Below, one piece after another: positions 33,033 through 40,246 of a DNA stretch of 64,000 nt (positions within the stretch are counted from its first letter, which is position 1; each line of letters starts with the position of its first letter). A program made the translations under genes and the position numbers. The DNA is from Bombilactobacillus folatiphilus (lineage in GTDB: Bacteria; Bacillota; Bacilli; Lactobacillales; Lactobacillaceae). Under the pieces are notes generated by a model. The model made no database searches and had not been told where the DNA came from. It saw nothing but the letters and a program-made list of their open reading frames with translations. The stretch is from NCBI RefSeq assembly GCF_023380265.1, contig NZ_CP093366.1:372001-436000 (forward strand), read 5' to 3'.

Positions 33033-33339
33033 GAAAAAACTATTTACAATACGACGACCGGTCGATTGAAGTTTAGTCATTATTCAGTGTATAGCAGTCA
33101 GAAGTATAATTTACAGGTCAAGTATAATCAAGATTTGTGTACGAGCGCAGGTTCCCGTTTGCTTCCTGTTTCGGGGGAACGCGTTGATTGAATATCGACC
33201 TGATGATGGTGCTTATCGGTCAATTGATGGGACTGCAAGCAATTTAACGACGGCCGGTTTGACTACTTTTACTACTCAAGGGATTAACGATTTGACGAGT
33301 TATGTTTCAGATAAACATTTTCTTTTGAACTCCAACTAA
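33033..33339 (+). pseudogene. Decayed fragment of an unknown, possibly secreted, protein
   Basis: The 32741-33390 stretch has no intact gene, but two adjacent open frames read like protein. Frame A (from 33033) includes GRLKFSHYSVYSSQKYNLQV and continues to a run of five Gs near 33173-33177. Frame B then continues GNALIEYRPDDGAYRSIDGT to a stop at 33337-33339. A single indel at the G run would join them. No start codon for the joined frame is visible, and I do not recognise the family. TTG 33184 with GGGGGA upstream could still start a 51-residue remnant. Confidence 0.35.
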
Positions 33340-33389
33340 GCCGTTAGGCAATTCTAGTGGTGGACATATAGTAATTCGTTGTAAGCATA

Positions 33390-33429
33390 AAAATAGCGTA
33401 CGGATCATCAAAATCCTGTACGCTATTTG
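33390..33429. terminator. Terminator at the 3' end of the MscS gene
   Basis: AAATAGCGTAC and GTACGCTATTT form a perfect 11-bp stem. On the minus strand it follows the MscS stop and is followed by TTTTTATG, so it terminates that gene. Confidence 0.8.
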
Positions 33430-33436
33430 TTTGGAA

Positions 33437-34348
33437 CTATTGGGTTAAGTCTAACTTGTTTTCGGGCAACGCAATTTGTGCAGCTTGCAGGGCAGTCAGA
33501 TAAGCTTCCAAGAATTTGCGTTTGACGATTAATTGCGCACCATTGCGGGTGTCAATTTGAATTTGGTAGATTAACAAACCATTTTGCACATCAGTGGGTC
33601 CTAAAAGATGCGGAGCACTGACTAAATCTGGATCTTCGGGCGTTAATTTTTGATTGACTTGGCTCAAAACTTTGGTGACCGCTTTGACATCCGTATGTGG
33701 AAATAATTGTAAATTGATAAAAGTTGTCATATTGCCACGCGATAAATTTTTAACAATCGTAATATTGCGATTAGGAACGTAATTCAAAGTTCCGTCACCA
33801 CTGCGAATTTGCGTCGTCCGCAGACCAATATAAGTTACCGTTCCCGAAATATCGCCAACAGTCACCGAATCGCCAACATCAAACTGCTGTTCCACCAAGA
33901 TAAAGAATCCGGTGACCACATCACTGACAAAGCCTTGAGCACCAAGACCTAGAGCTAAACTGAAGATTCCAGCTCCCGTAATCAAAGTGCCAACGGGCGC
34001 TCCTAAAATGGATAAAGCCATATAAATATAGATAAAAGCTAAGAAGTAAAAATAAATGTTCTGCGTTAACGTAGCGATTGTCCGTGTTCGATTAGAACTG
34101 GTTTCGTTATGTTGTAAATTTTGTGAAATCCGTGAGACAAAGCGTTTGCCCAGTTTATATAACAACCAAAAAACAATTGATAACAAAATCAATTTGATAA
34201 TATTGCTGACGACCGTGTTTAACAGGTTGATCCAATATTGAGGATTGTTGATTTGCTCCCAAAATAGTTGGGTCTGACCATTGTTAGTGTGTTGCTGATT
34301 AGGCTGTGAATTTTTATTAAGATTATATTTACCGAGAATATTGTTCAA
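33437..34348 (-). CDS. MscS-type mechanosensitive ion channel
   Basis: Small-conductance tension-gated channel for osmotic downshock. The protein (303 residues) has hydrophobic segments near 43-65 and 92-125, then the pore-lining helix and beta-domain entry GAGIFSLALGLGAQGFVSDV near residues 133-152, followed by FILVEQQFDVGDSVTVGDISG. A Gln/Asn-rich cytoplasmic N-terminus precedes the first helix. The start is TTG at 34348 with AAGGAGTG. It resembles YkuT/YhdY-type channels; the ion preference cannot be told. Confidence 0.9.
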   Translation of the reverse strand: MNNILGKYNLNKNSQPNQQHTNNGQTQLFWEQINNPQYWINLLNTVVSNIIKLILLSIVFWLLYKLGKRFVSRISQNLQHNETSSNRTRTIATLTQNIYFYFLAFIYIYMALSILGAPVGTLITGAGIFSLALGLGAQGFVSDVVTGFFILVEQQFDVGDSVTVGDISGTVTYIGLRTTQIRSGDGTLNYVPNRNITIVKNLSRGNMTTFINLQLFPHTDVKAVTKVLSQVNQKLTPEDPDLVSAPHLLGPTDVQNGLLIYQIQIDTRNGAQLIVKRKFLEAYLTALQAAQIALPENKLDLTQ

Positions 34349-34505
34349 GCGATCACTCCTTAATTACTCTTTTTAGTATAACGATTAAGTTTGTCCTTGT
34401 CATGAATTAATGATGAATTTTCGGACCGAGTAAGCGGCAATAATTGCTGTTATGAACAATTAATGATAAACTTTATTTGACAATATGAAGTTGGGGGTAG
34501 TGTGA

Positions 34506-34907
34506 ATGACACTCGGACAAATAGCTGGTTTAATCGCAGCGTTAGCATTTTTAGTTTTGGTAATTTTTTTGGCATTGATGTTGGTACAATTAGCTAAGGT
34601 TTTGAAGAATTTGCAAGCAACCGTTGAAGAAACAACCAAAACAGTGAAAGTTTTGACTCAAGATATGGACAAAATTGCTACACAAGGTAACGATTTGACT
34701 GAAAAAGTTAACGATTTGATGTCAGATGTTAATGGCAAAGTTGCGCAATTAGATCCCTTCTTTGGTACTTTAGAAAATGTTGGTACCAGTTTGGAAAAAC
34801 TAACAGATCACTCCGAAGATTCCAAGCATTTCGCATTTAAGGGTAATCCACGGATGTATGGCAAATTAGCTAAAATGGCGTGGAAAATTTTTCTGAAACG
34901 TAAATAA
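34506..34907 (+). CDS. DUF948 family membrane-anchored protein (YtxG-like)
   Basis: A 133-residue protein with one N-terminal membrane helix (~residues 7-30) followed by a long amphipathic, coiled-coil-like region (VEETTKTVKVLTQDMDKIAT...) typical of DUF948. In Bacillus the homologue ytxG lies with ytxH close to ccpA, and the same neighbourhood is seen here. The molecular role is unknown; stress-related envelope function is an inference from that family. Confidence 0.8.
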   Translation: MTLGQIAGLIAALAFLVLVIFLALMLVQLAKVLKNLQATVEETTKTVKVLTQDMDKIATQGNDLTEKVNDLMSDVNGKVAQLDPFFGTLENVGTSLEKLTDHSEDSKHFAFKGNPRMYGKLAKMAWKIFLKRK

Positions 34908-34919
34908 GGAGTTTATTGC

Positions 34920-35195
34920 ATGTCTAAATTTAAATTTTTGGTAGGGACTGCCGCGGGCGCTGGCTTGACTTACTGGGCTTTGGAACAGTGGCAGGCGCAC
35001 AAGGATGATATAATTGAATTGTTGGCGGACAAGTTTTCCAAGTTATCGCAGATTGATTTTAATTTACATCAGAAGAATTTTCAAACGGAAACACAGCAGT
35101 TGCAAGCAGCGTTACAGACTGAAAATGATACCACTACGGATTTTGATGATATCCATTTGGATGAAAGTCAAATTGTGGATACTGCTAAAAAATAG
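34920..35195 (+). CDS. YtxH-like small protein
   Basis: A 91-residue protein with a weakly hydrophobic glycine-rich N-terminal segment (FLVGTAAGAGLTYWAL) and an acidic, Gln/Asp-rich C-terminal half. The glycine-rich start and position 12 bases after the DUF948 gene fit the YtxH group, but similarity is limited. AAGGAG lies ahead of ATG 34920. A terminator follows. Confidence 0.65.
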   Translation: MSKFKFLVGTAAGAGLTYWALEQWQAHKDDIIELLADKFSKLSQIDFNLHQKNFQTETQQLQAALQTENDTTTDFDDIHLDESQIVDTAKK

Positions 35196-35208
35196 TTTTA
35201 TTTAGTTG

Positions 35209-35238
35209 GCTCGGCAACGAAGGTTGCTGGGCTTTTTT
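35209..35238 (+). terminator. Intrinsic terminator after the DUF948/YtxH pair
   Basis: GCTCGGCAAC and GTTGCTGGGC (with G-U pairs) form a 10-bp stem around GAAG, followed by a T run. It marks the left edge of the sugar cassette. Confidence 0.8.
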
Positions 35239-35305
35239 GATATAAAAAAATCGGTTGGAAGTGTTAAAATAATTGTTAATTACTGATCAATTATGGAGTT
35301 GCTAT

Positions 35306-35761
35306 ATGCAAATTATTGATTTATATCATTATTACACCCCTAAACAGCGCACCCAACAATGTGTTGAGCAGCAGCAATTGGCTAGTTCTGGTTTTTATGA
35401 TGCAATATTTCATCAAAAATTGGCACAATTGCAGAAAAGACTATTTATTTTGACGCAGGACCAACGACCGATTGCATTACTTAATTCCTTAGTTCCCACC
35501 CAGTACTTGCCAGAAAATGACCAGTCGGTGGCAGATTTGGAAGCAATCGTTGATGCTCAAGAGCAAGTTGTGCAAATAGGGCATGATATTATGTTAACTT
35601 GGGCGAATGATGACGAAAAAAAGTGGTTACAGTTTTCCCCAGCGCAAGCGCAGATTTTGTTGCGGCAGTCAACCTTTTTAAATGCTCAAAAACAAGTGAT
35701 TCGTTACGAAGAAGAAGCAATGTTGCCTGCAGAGTTTATGTTTCAGAAAGGGACTAGATGA
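35306..35761 (+). CDS. Unrecognised 151-residue protein coupled to a GntR regulator
   Basis: I do not recognise this family. The protein is soluble, glutamine-rich, without signal peptide or membrane helix; it begins MQIIDLYHYYTPKQRTQQC and includes RPIALLNSLVPTQYLPE and the charged WANDDEKKWLQF. TTG 35273 is an upstream alternative, but ATG 35306 with GGAG is better. Its stop overlaps the GntR start as ATGA, so the two are translated together. Its position ahead of the repressor of a PTS operon suggests a role in regulating or sensing the sugar, which is only inference. Confidence 0.7.
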   Translation: MQIIDLYHYYTPKQRTQQCVEQQQLASSGFYDAIFHQKLAQLQKRLFILTQDQRPIALLNSLVPTQYLPENDQSVADLEAIVDAQEQVVQIGHDIMLTWANDDEKKWLQFSPAQAQILLRQSTFLNAQKQVIRYEEEAMLPAEFMFQKGTR

Positions 35762-36483
35762 GTCGATACTTATATCAATCTGCTAAAAAGGATCTACTTA
35801 ATTTAATTGCGGACGGCACTTTTCTACCCAATTCTAAAATTTGGAACGAGCGTAAATTAGCGACTACTTTGGGATATACGCGATCCACGATTAAAAATGC
35901 GATTGATGCTTTGGTTGAAGATAATATTTTACAAAAATATCCCGGCGATGGTACTTATTTAGTGCAACTCAGTGCGGAGGATCCTTTAAGAATTGGGGAT
36001 AATGCACCGAATTCGTTTACGCAACTGATGCGCGTTAATAAAAAGTCGTTAACTAGTCATGTTGAATCGTTTCAAGCACTTTATCGGAATACTGAATTGG
36101 CGGATCTATTTCATAATGGTGCGCAAGATTTTTACGAGTTGGTGCGGACGCGTTTTGTGGCCCAGAATCCATTGGCTTTACAAAAAGCCTATATTCCTTT
36201 TAAAAAATTTCCCGATGCGCATCGTTACGATTTTAGTCAGTTGTCTTTATATGATTATATGGATTTTAAAAATAAAAAGCCGATACAGTTCAAAACTAAG
36301 ATTAGGGCGTTCAAATTAGTAGACGCTCAAGTACAATTAAGTCAGTTATTTTCGCCAACGGATTATGCATATTTGCTCTATTTTGAATATTGGGGTTATA
36401 CGAATAAACACGAATTAGTTGAGTATACGCAATCTTGGTATAATCCGGAGTTTGTGAATTATAAAATTACGACCAAACGGTGA
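35758..36483 (+). CDS. GntR family transcriptional regulator with UTRA domain
   Basis: DNA-binding repressor (241 residues). The N-terminal winged helix (residues ~5-70) has the GntR pattern: DLLNLIADGTFLPNSKIWNERKLA followed by GYTRSTIKNAIDALVEDNIL and PGDGTYL. The rest is a UTRA ligand-binding domain (~95-235), which in this group binds sugar phosphates or related effectors. ATG 35758 overlaps the upstream gene. It lies just before the PTS operon and most likely represses it; the effector is probably the imported phosphorylated sugar. Confidence 0.9.
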   Translation: MSRYLYQSAKKDLLNLIADGTFLPNSKIWNERKLATTLGYTRSTIKNAIDALVEDNILQKYPGDGTYLVQLSAEDPLRIGDNAPNSFTQLMRVNKKSLTSHVESFQALYRNTELADLFHNGAQDFYELVRTRFVAQNPLALQKAYIPFKKFPDAHRYDFSQLSLYDYMDFKNKKPIQFKTKIRAFKLVDAQVQLSQLFSPTDYAYLLYFEYWGYTNKHELVEYTQSWYNPEFVNYKITTKR

Positions 36484-36504
36484 TTGGTTGTCCAATTGGT
36501 TGCG

Positions 36505-36539
36505 AAAAAGAGGCCATTTTTGAAAATGGTCTTTTTTTT
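36505..36539 (+). terminator. Intrinsic terminator after the GntR gene
   Basis: AGAGGCCATTTT and AAATGGTCTTTT pair around a short loop and run into eight Ts. It separates regulator and PTS transcripts. Confidence 0.75.
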
Positions 36540-36540
36540 A

Positions 36541-36569
36541 TTGCCTCTAAAAGAGGTCTGCTCTAAACT
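36541..36569 (+). promoter_or_regulatory. Promoter of the PTS operon
   Basis: TTGCCT (36541-36546), 17 bases, TAAACT (36564-36569). The expected start of transcription is near 36576. Confidence 0.55.
36544..36556 (+). promoter_or_regulatory. Candidate GntR operator overlapping the PTS promoter
   Basis: CCTCTAAAAGAGG is an inverted repeat with 5-bp arms spanning the end of the -35 box and the spacer. Binding there would block RNA polymerase. It is the most likely operator for the adjacent regulator, but this is inferred from position only. Confidence 0.4.
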
Positions 36570-36576
36570 GGCAAAT

Positions 36577-36590
36577 GTAAAACGTTTTCG
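36577..36590 (+). promoter_or_regulatory. cre-like site at the PTS transcription start
   Basis: GTAAAACGTTTTCG matches the core of the CcpA-site consensus TGWAANCGNTNWCA except at the first two and last positions. It lies just after the -10 box, a position where CcpA would repress. Confidence 0.4.
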
Positions 36591-36620
36591 CTATGTAGAA
36601 GGAGGTGAAAGAAAAAGGAA

Positions 36621-37046
36621 ATTATTCTAGCTAGTCACTCTACTTTAGCTAAGGGGATGTTCCAAGCGATTTCATTAATTATGGGGTCCCAAAAACATTT
36701 ACATTATTTAACCGCTTACGTAGATGATCAATTGAATTTTAGTGACCAATTAGCACAAAAAGTCCAACCAATTTTGCAGCAGCAATTAATCTTTGTGTCG
36801 GACGTGGTTGGCGGTTCAGTTAATAATGAATTAATGACTTTTACTCAAGGACGCTCTAATTGTCTGCTGATTTCTGGCATGAATTTACCCTTTTTATTGG
36901 AATTAGTTAATTATGTGAACACCACGAATTGTCAAACAGTTGCGCAAAGCGTGACCAACGTGCAGAAATTGATCAAATTGGGACAGCAGGGTTTGCAATT
37001 AGTTCAATTGGATTCTACTGCCACACCAGCTGAGGAAGATTTTTAA
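36621..37046 (+). CDS. PTS mannose-family EIIA component, start codon not found
   Basis: Receives phosphate from HPr and passes it to EIIB. The frame contains ILASHSTLAKGMFQAISLIMG, where the histidine of ASHS (codon 36636-36638) is the family's phosphorylation site. The first ATG, 36657, lies after that histidine and would remove it. A perfect SD (AGAAGGAGGTGA, 36597-36608) predicts a start near 36612, but that codon is AAA; the frame is blocked by TGA at 36606. The only alternative start codons are ATT at 36621 and 36624, and I list the first. A mutation, a sequencing error or a rare ATT start are all possible. About 141 residues. Confidence 0.8.
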   Translation: MILASHSTLAKGMFQAISLIMGSQKHLHYLTAYVDDQLNFSDQLAQKVQPILQQQLIFVSDVVGGSVNNELMTFTQGRSNCLLISGMNLPFLLELVNYVNTTNCQTVAQSVTNVQKLIKLGQQGLQLVQLDSTATPAEEDF

Positions 37047-37066
37047 AAATAAAGGAGGACCAAAAA

Positions 37067-37540
37067 ATGATTGTTATGACTAGAATTGATTATCGCCTGA
37101 TTCATGGACAAGTGGCCTTTACTTGGACGAATAATTTGTCCGCAAATGCCTTACTGATTGCTAATGACAGTGTAGCTCAAGATAATTTTCGCAAAAAAAC
37201 ACTGCAATTGGCGAAACCAGATAGTGCCAAATTAATTTTTAAATCGATTGCAGATTCTGCCAAGGCTATTGCTAGCGGTGTAACGGACAAGTATCGTGTC
37301 TTTATTATTGTAGAAAATATTGGTGATGCTTACCGTTTAGCTAAATTAGTTCCACAAATTAAAGTAATTGACCTCGGTCTGGCTAATAAGAAAGCTGGTG
37401 CTCAAAATATTGCTAAGTCGGTTTATGTGACACCTGAAGAAACAGCACAATTGCAAGAATTAGAGCAACGAGGAATTCAAGTTTTGGTAAAACAAGCACC
37501 GACAGATCCTGATACAACATTTTCATCATTAATTAAATAA
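37067..37540 (+). CDS. PTS mannose/fructose/sorbose-family EIIB component
   Basis: Transfers phosphate from EIIA to the incoming sugar. The N-terminus carries RIDYRLIHGQVAFTW, where the histidine of IHGQ (near residue 14) is the phosphorylation site. Length 157 residues is typical. ATG 37067 follows AGGAGG. It is followed by the EIIC gene after 13 bases. Confidence 0.95.
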   Translation: MIVMTRIDYRLIHGQVAFTWTNNLSANALLIANDSVAQDNFRKKTLQLAKPDSAKLIFKSIADSAKAIASGVTDKYRVFIIVENIGDAYRLAKLVPQIKVIDLGLANKKAGAQNIAKSVYVTPEETAQLQELEQRGIQVLVKQAPTDPDTTFSSLIK

Positions 37541-37553
37541 GAAGGGCAAAATT

Positions 37554-38345
37554 ATGGTCTTACAAGTAATAGGCGTCTTTTTGGTGGCGTTGGTTGCGAA
37601 CATGCAGGATTTTTTTGGTTCGTCGTTTATTGGTCGTCCGATTGTGACGGGATTATTGATTGGGATGGTCTTCGGTGATGTGAAACAAGGATTGATGATT
37701 GGCGCTACCTTGGAATTGGCCTTTTTGGGGCTAATGGGAGTTGGTGCAACGGTACCTCCTGACGAAATTATCGGTGGAATTTTGGCCACTGCGTTAGCTT
37801 TGAAAAATGGTTATGGTGTTAGTGTGGCTTTAACACTGGTTTTGCCGATTGCGACTTTAGGTTTATTAGTTAAGAATTTATTATATGTGGTTATTTTTCC
37901 GGCAATGGCTCATCAAGCGGATCGTTTAGCGGACGCGGGACAAATTACGCAGGCTGCTAATATGCACATTTGGGCATCTTTCACGCGAATTATTTTGATG
38001 ACTTTGGTGACAACAGCTTCTTTTGCGTTGGGGAGCGGCTTAGTAAGTCAATTTGTCAAAATTATTCCCAAGGCCTTGATTGATGGCATTACGATTACCA
38101 CAGAAGTTTTGCCAGCAGTAGGCTTTGCAATGCTATTGAATATGACTTTTTCCAAAAAGGTAGCACCATTTTTCTTTATAGGTTTTGTTTGTGCCGCCTA
38201 CTTGAAATTAGATATGATTGCTGCTTCCATTATTGGCGCTATTTTTGCAGGTATCATGTACTTAATTATGACAGAAATTCATCAAAATCAGTCTACATCA
38301 ACCACAAAACAGTCTACGACGGAGGTACAAGAAGATGACTTCTAA
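37554..38345 (+). CDS. PTS mannose-family EIIC membrane component
   Basis: One of two membrane subunits forming the sugar channel. The 263-residue protein is mostly hydrophobic and shows the EIIC-Man pattern GRPIVTGLLIGMVFGDVKQG and GATLELAFLGLMGVGATVPPDE, including the conserved substrate-site glutamate. A hydrophilic Thr/Ser/Gln C-terminal tail follows residue ~245. Its end overlaps the EIID start by eleven bases. Confidence 0.95.
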   Translation: MVLQVIGVFLVALVANMQDFFGSSFIGRPIVTGLLIGMVFGDVKQGLMIGATLELAFLGLMGVGATVPPDEIIGGILATALALKNGYGVSVALTLVLPIATLGLLVKNLLYVVIFPAMAHQADRLADAGQITQAANMHIWASFTRIILMTLVTTASFALGSGLVSQFVKIIPKALIDGITITTEVLPAVGFAMLLNMTFSKKVAPFFFIGFVCAAYLKLDMIAASIIGAIFAGIMYLIMTEIHQNQSTSTTKQSTTEVQEDDF

Positions 38346-39162
38346 GTCTCAAGTATCCAAAAAATTAACGAAAAAGGATTTACGCGGTGTTTTTTGGCGC
38401 AGTATGCCCATGGAAGCTTCATTTAATTATGAACGAATGATGAGTTTAGGTTTTGCTTATACGATGAAAGGCATCGTTACCAAATTATATGACAAAAAAG
38501 CAGACCAAATAGCCGCTTTGAAACGACATCTGGAATTTTTTAATTGTACTTCGGCAACGTCCCCGTTTATTGCGGGAGTATTGGCTTCCATGGAAGAGAA
38601 AAATGCAGCTGATGATGATTTTGATCCCAGTGCGATTAACTCTATGAAAACAGGTTTGATGGGTCCTTTGTCAGGAATTGGTGATTCTGTGTTTTGGGGT
38701 AGTTTGCGGATCATTGCAAGTGGCATCGGAGTTTCTTTGGCTCAAAAAGGCAGTATTTTAGGACCGATCTTGTTTATTTTAATTTATAACATCCCCAATT
38801 TGTTGGTTCGTTATTATGGAACGATGTGGGGCTATCAATTAGGCAGTGCCTTTGTTGATAAGATGGCTGATGGCTTAATGAACACAATTACGTATGCCAT
38901 TAATATTTTGGGCAACACGGTCATTGGCGCGATGGTTGCTTCGATGGTGGTGATTAAGCTCCCAGTCAAAATTAGTGGTGGCAAAAATCCTGAAACAATT
39001 CAGACTTTATTAAATTCAATTATGCCCGATTTATTGCCGTTAGCGGTCACTTTTTTCATTGCTTGGTTGCTGAAAAAGAAGCATGTCAAAATGATTTGGA
39101 TTTTACTCAGTATTTTAGTAATTAGTGTTGTTGGGGCGTTTTTAGGAATCTTGAAGCCTTAG
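38335..39162 (+). CDS. PTS mannose-family EIID membrane component
   Basis: Second channel subunit, 275 residues. Family motifs: FWRSMPMEASFNYERMMSLG near residue 20, GVLASMEEKNA near 80 and MKTGLMGPLSGIGDSVFWG near 103, then membrane helices to the C-terminus. ATG 38335 overlaps the EIIC gene, showing coupling. The short N-terminal lysine/serine-rich stretch is hydrophilic. Confidence 0.96.
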   Translation: MTSKSQVSKKLTKKDLRGVFWRSMPMEASFNYERMMSLGFAYTMKGIVTKLYDKKADQIAALKRHLEFFNCTSATSPFIAGVLASMEEKNAADDDFDPSAINSMKTGLMGPLSGIGDSVFWGSLRIIASGIGVSLAQKGSILGPILFILIYNIPNLLVRYYGTMWGYQLGSAFVDKMADGLMNTITYAINILGNTVIGAMVASMVVIKLPVKISGGKNPETIQTLLNSIMPDLLPLAVTFFIAWLLKKKHVKMIWILLSILVISVVGAFLGILKP

Positions 39163-39179
39163 AAGGGAAAGTAAATTTT

Positions 39180-40181
39180 ATGTATTTTAATCAAGAAATT
39201 TTTTCGAAAAATTATCAGGCCTCAGTAAATGAGTTAGACCATGTTACAGAAATCGTGGATTCGCTCAAGGGTCGTCAATACCAGAAAATCTTTTTTGTGG
39301 GCTGTGGCGGCACATTTACGAAATTTGTGAATTTAAAAGCGTTAATGTTTGCCAAATTAAAGGTACCATTCATGATTGTAACTCCGGCCGAACTGTTAGA
39401 AACTTATCAATCGCAAGTTACAGCGCGGACATTAGTTGTGGTAGGAACTAAAACGGGCGAAACAAGTGAAATTTTGCATTTAGTCGAAGTTTTAAAGCAA
39501 AAAATACCGAATTGCAGTTTGATAGCCTTTATTGGTGACGATCATAGTACTTTAGAGCAAAGTCAATTAATTGATGCACGGATTCATTCGATTGATACGG
39601 ATGCTAATTTACTGGCGGTTGGTTGGTTTTTGTTAAATCTAGCTGGAAGCGATGCTGCGCAATTAGTCCGTCAAAAACAGCAAATTATTGGTGCCAAAGC
39701 GCCGATTATTGCAGGCATTAAACAATTATTGCCATACTCGTTGAAGCAGGTTAACCAAACCGATTTGTCAGCAATGCAAATGTGGGTTGGTTCTGGCAAT
39801 TTATGGGGGGAAGTTTGTTGTTTCACCAATTATATGTTAGAAGAAATTCAACGCATTAAAGCGCAGGCGATCAATGCTGGCGAATTTTTTCATGGTCCCT
39901 TTGAAATTGTTGATCAGAATCAAAATGTTAATGTCGTGATTAATAGTGGTGCTAACCGGCAAGAGGATTTACGGGTCTTAAATTTTGTGAAAAATTTGGT
40001 TGCAGAGCCATTAGTAATCGACTTACAAAATTTTGCACTTCAGGATTTGGATCCTGATATCCGAGCTTTCGTCGAACCATATGCGTTAAATCATTACTTT
40101 GACACTTTGTATAATATGTATTCTGTGAAAACTGGTCGGACAGCCCAAACACGACGCTACTATCGTTTATTAGATTATTAA
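39180..40181 (+). CDS. SIS-domain sugar-phosphate enzyme, probable fructosamine-6-phosphate deglycase
   Basis: Cytosolic protein of 333 residues with two SIS domains. FVGCGGTFTKFVNLKAL (near residue 40) and GTKTGETSEILHL (near 95) bind the sugar phosphate; the second half has the GEFFHGPFEIVD motif (near 238) with catalytic Glu/His typical of the FrlB/GfrE/GfrF deglycases and related isomerases. As the last gene after a mannose-family PTS, it probably cleaves the imported phosphorylated Amadori compound into glucose-6-phosphate and an amine. An aminosugar isomerase or deaminase of the AgaS/GlmS-like group is the main alternative. Confidence 0.75.
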   Translation: MYFNQEIFSKNYQASVNELDHVTEIVDSLKGRQYQKIFFVGCGGTFTKFVNLKALMFAKLKVPFMIVTPAELLETYQSQVTARTLVVVGTKTGETSEILHLVEVLKQKIPNCSLIAFIGDDHSTLEQSQLIDARIHSIDTDANLLAVGWFLLNLAGSDAAQLVRQKQQIIGAKAPIIAGIKQLLPYSLKQVNQTDLSAMQMWVGSGNLWGEVCCFTNYMLEEIQRIKAQAINAGEFFHGPFEIVDQNQNVNVVINSGANRQEDLRVLNFVKNLVAEPLVIDLQNFALQDLDPDIRAFVEPYALNHYFDTLYNMYSVKTGRTAQTRRYYRLLDY

Positions 40182-40197
40182 AGTTGCATTTTTAATA

Positions 40198-40231
40198 AAA
40201 AACTCTCAACATTTTATCGTTGAGAGTTTTT
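40198..40231. terminator. Bidirectional terminator between the PTS operon and pepQ
   Basis: AAAAACTCTCAAC and GTTGAGAGTTTTT form a perfect 13-bp stem around ATTTTATC. It serves the convergent deglycase and pepQ genes. Confidence 0.9.
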
Positions 40232-40246
40232 GTCTGCAAAAGATGC

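Noticed and set aside
36569..36590. Sigma-54 (-24/-12) promoter before the mannose-family PTS operon
   Set aside because: TGGCAAATGTAAAACG starts like a -24 box, but no GC-containing -12 element follows, and the local regulator is GntR rather than a LevR/GfrR activator.
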